Source: Acidobacteria bacterium UBA823
Lineage (GTDB): Bacteria; Acidobacteriota; Vicinamibacteria; Vicinamibacterales; UBA823
Direction of reading: 5' to 3'
Length of the DNA: 7,484 nucleotides
Assembly (NCBI GenBank): GCA_002296225.1
Contig: DBHR01000026.1
Coordinates: forward strand, 1 to 7,484
Shown in pieces: positions 5,998-7,484 of this stretch. Made by a program: the position numbers and the translations under genes. Within the stretch, counting starts at the first letter, position 1; each line of letters begins with the position of its first letter. The notes beneath the pieces are model-generated. The model was not told the origin of the DNA and did no database searches. It was given only the letters and a program-made list of their open reading frames with translations.

Positions 5998-6903
5998 ATG
6001 GCTAGTTTCGTCATCAGCCCACACATGCGGCTCCAAGAATGGGTCGCGCACGACCGGGGATACTTCACCGAAGAGGGGCTTGAGTACGAATTCAAGAAAC
6101 GGCCAAAGGGAAACTTCTCGGTAAAATCCGCCGACCCACTACCCGAGGACCAGATCCGCGGTGCTTACCAGAGTATCGAGTCTGGTATGCGACAAACGAC
6201 CGACGTGAGTTGCGCCTGCCACTGGACAATCAACATGGCCGCCGCTGCGGGTCACGGCAAATTGTGGGGCGAAGCTTATTCAATTACACCATCGGGGATC
6301 TACGTGTCAGAGGATTCGAGCATCAGACGGCCTGAAGACCTAGCGAATGTCCCAATTGCCGTCGGTTATCAATCAGGCAGTCACTATTCGACCATCCAGG
6401 CTCTTGAACCATTTCTGCCGCGAGAGGAAATTACGCTTCATTTCGGCGGCATGCTCTTTCAGCGATTGGAGTTACTCGTTGATCGGGAGGTGCCGGCAGC
6501 CGGCTTGTTCGGTGGACCGCTGTATCTGGCCGAGCAGCTCGGCTTTCGAAAAATCCTCGACACGACGTTCATGGTTGCAGCACTCATCCCCAACGGCGCC
6601 AATGAAGACGATGTCAGAAAGTACTACCGCGCGTTGAAGCGAGCCCAAGTGGACATCGACCTCCGTCCTGAACGTTACACGCACTTTTACAAGAACTTCT
6701 TTCCTGACCGGTGGCATGACGTGATGGATACCAGGAGGTTTGGTCCCGGGGAACGGGTCGTTTTTCTGCCCTACGACCGGGGGATTTTCGACAGCACCCA
6801 GCGCTGGGTGGCAGACCGGGGGATTTTCGAGGCAGGTCTCAAAGACCGAGCGGGATACGAAAGCTGCGTGGCAGGTGAACTGACGTGTAGCGCGGACGCC
6901 TGA
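5998..6903 (+). CDS. NitT/TauT (SsuA/THI5-like) substrate-binding-fold protein without signal peptide
   Basis: A protein of 301 residues. The opening FVISPHMRLQEWVAHDRGYFTEEGLEYEF is followed by a short-chain 'VGYQSGSHYSTIQALEPFL' segment (122-140) and GGPLYLAEQLGFRKILDTT (172-190). This is the pattern of type II periplasmic-binding-fold proteins of the nitrate/sulfonate/taurine and thiamine-precursor (NMT1/THI5) group: an N-terminal 'WVAxxxGYF' helix, a central substrate lobe and a 'PxDLA' type loop (112-116). Unlike transporter binding proteins it has no hydrophobic signal or lipobox, so it should stay in the cytoplasm. No ABC permease or ATPase adjoins it; the next gene is an MFS carrier. 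C72-x-C74-H75 is a striking cluster in the N-terminal lobe, with further Cys at 290 and 297. Two DRGIF copies (260-264 and 273-277) lie near the C-terminus. It could be a cytoplasmic sensor, a chaperone for a ligand, or an enzyme of THI5 type. The fold call is fairly sure, the role unknown. Confidence 0.75.
   Translation: MASFVISPHMRLQEWVAHDRGYFTEEGLEYEFKKRPKGNFSVKSADPLPEDQIRGAYQSIESGMRQTTDVSCACHWTINMAAAAGHGKLWGEAYSITPSGIYVSEDSSIRRPEDLANVPIAVGYQSGSHYSTIQALEPFLPREEITLHFGGMLFQRLELLVDREVPAAGLFGGPLYLAEQLGFRKILDTTFMVAALIPNGANEDDVRKYYRALKRAQVDIDLRPERYTHFYKNFFPDRWHDVMDTRRFGPGERVVFLPYDRGIFDSTQRWVADRGIFEAGLKDRAGYESCVAGELTCSADA
6775..6830 (+). repeat. 17-bp direct repeat pair flanking a 16-bp perfect palindrome
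   Basis: GACCGGGGGATTTTCGA occurs at 6775-6791 and again at 6814-6830, 39 bp apart and in the same codon frame (DRGIF followed by Asp or Glu). Midway lies CACCCAGCGCTGGGTG (6795-6810), its own reverse complement, with three bases separating it from each repeat. The block is inside the coding region of the binding-protein-like gene. The identity stops sharply at the repeat ends, so it is not a simple recent 39-bp duplication. Confidence 0.8.
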
Positions 6904-6994
6904 AAAACCCTGAAGTCCGTGTGAGAATCTCACCGTTAATCTGTTGACTGACCATTGTGTCCAACATTGTCGCTATTGACCGAATGAGTTGGCT

Positions 6995-7484
6995 ATGAGT
7001 AATCGCTTCGCCCGAGTGTTTCGCGAAATACAGTCAGAAATAAAAGGCCCTGACGGCAAGATGTACTACGGATGGTGGAATGTTGCGGCCGTCTTCCCAT
7101 GTGTCATTTTTATATTCTCCACTGCGAATATGATGCTCCAGTTGATGTATCCGGCAGTTGAGAGTGCACTGAATCTGACCCGAGCCGAAGTCGTGTCGAT
7201 TTATTCAGTGAAGTCCGGCACCGCGGCCATTGTGGCATTCGGTGCTGGCTTTCTAATTGATCGTTGGGGCGTCAAAACTATTTTGTACCTCTGTGCAACC
7301 ATGACCATGCTGGGCTTTGTTTTCTTCCATTTCGTTGATGGGAAATGGATGTGGTGGCTTGCTGGAATCCCGCTCGGGTTCTCCTCAATTCCGCTCCTCT
7401 TGGCGACTAAGACTTTGGTTGCCCGCTGGTTTAATCGGCGATTAGGTTTGGCGCTCGGCCTGGCAGCGAGCGCAACGAGCATCT
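6995..7484 (+). CDS. MFS transporter (oxalate/formate-antiporter or monocarboxylate-like), partial at 3' end
   Basis: The frame is open from ATG 6995 to the right edge (163 codons), so only the N-terminal part is seen. After a cytoplasmic tail of about 24 residues comes YYGWWNVAAVF (24-34), a start typical of the OFA/monocarboxylate branch of the major facilitator superfamily. Membrane segments lie at about 27-51, 66-88, 95-113 and 119-141. Between TM2 and TM3 is the MFS signature GFLIDRWGVKT (85-95), and ARWFNRRLGLALGLAASA (143-160) leads into TM5 as in this branch. An in-frame stop at 6977-6979 limits the start to ATG 6995 or TTG 6989; the ribosome site is poor (GAATGAG, about six bases upstream). 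It begins 91 bp after the binding-protein-like gene on the same strand and may share its transcript. Base composition is about 51% G+C, well below the left of the window. Substrate unknown, probably a small organic acid. Confidence 0.88.
   Translation, partial: MSNRFARVFREIQSEIKGPDGKMYYGWWNVAAVFPCVIFIFSTANMMLQLMYPAVESALNLTRAEVVSIYSVKSGTAAIVAFGAGFLIDRWGVKTILYLCATMTMLGFVFFHFVDGKWMWWLAGIPLGFSSIPLLLATKTLVARWFNRRLGLALGLAASATSI

Noticed and set aside
5970..6005. Eleven-codon ORF overlapping the start of the binding-protein-like gene
   Set aside because: No ribosome site stands at a proper distance, and it overlaps the better supported start at 5998.
6921..6933. GTGAG-AAT-CTCAC hairpin after the binding-protein-like gene as a terminator
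   Set aside because: The stem is five pairs with a three-base loop and no T-run follows, so it is too weak to call.
6984..6998. Four-codon ORF (MSWL) whose stop overlaps the MFS start as ATGA
   Set aside because: It has no ribosome site and is too short to separate from chance.

Overview
The window is bacterial chromosomal DNA of high G+C. Three sampled 60-base lines of the amidase gene are about 66% G+C, and the right-hand end falls to about 51%. Bacterial origin is shown by Shine-Dalgarno-like sites, TATAAT-type -10 boxes and GTG/TTG starts. The gene content (metal-dependent amidohydrolase, amidase-signature enzyme, Cys-type sulfatase, several transport proteins) fits a free-living heterotrophic soil or marine bacterium, for example of an acidobacterial or similar lineage. 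Nothing here fixes the taxon. No rRNA, tRNA, CRISPR array, transposase, phage gene or toxin-antitoxin pair was seen.

Layout from left to right: (1) a minus-strand amidohydrolase of the Amidohydro_2 (ACMSD-like) TIM-barrel family, cut by the left edge; (2) a 116-bp divergent promoter region; (3) a plus-strand amidase-signature enzyme with a complete Lys-Ser-Ser triad; (4) a 144-bp convergent gap with no strong terminator; (5) a minus-strand exported or membrane-anchored sulfatase with an intact CSPSR formylglycine motif, starting at TTG; (6) a 286-bp divergent gap that carries a TATAAT box for the sulfatase and, near its right end, a possible 13-residue proline-rich leader ORF; (7) a plus-strand 12-TM amino-acid permease of the APC superfamily; (8) a plus-strand protein resembling NitT/TauT (SsuA/THI5-like) substrate-binding proteins but without a signal peptide; (9) a plus-strand MFS transporter, cut by the right edge.

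Together the genes read as a scavenging and catabolic neighbourhood: hydrolysis of amide and other bonds (genes 1 and 3), desulfation of an exported substrate (5), and uptake of amino-acid-like and other small organic molecules (7 to 9). That linkage is inferred from context only. No clear new defence or mobile system is present. The points most worth a second look are: the signal-less binding protein with a CxCH motif beside an MFS carrier; a symmetric repeat-palindrome-repeat near the 3' end of that gene; the possible leader peptide before the permease; and two promoters sharing the 9-mer CTATAATCG at almost the same short distance from a start codon.
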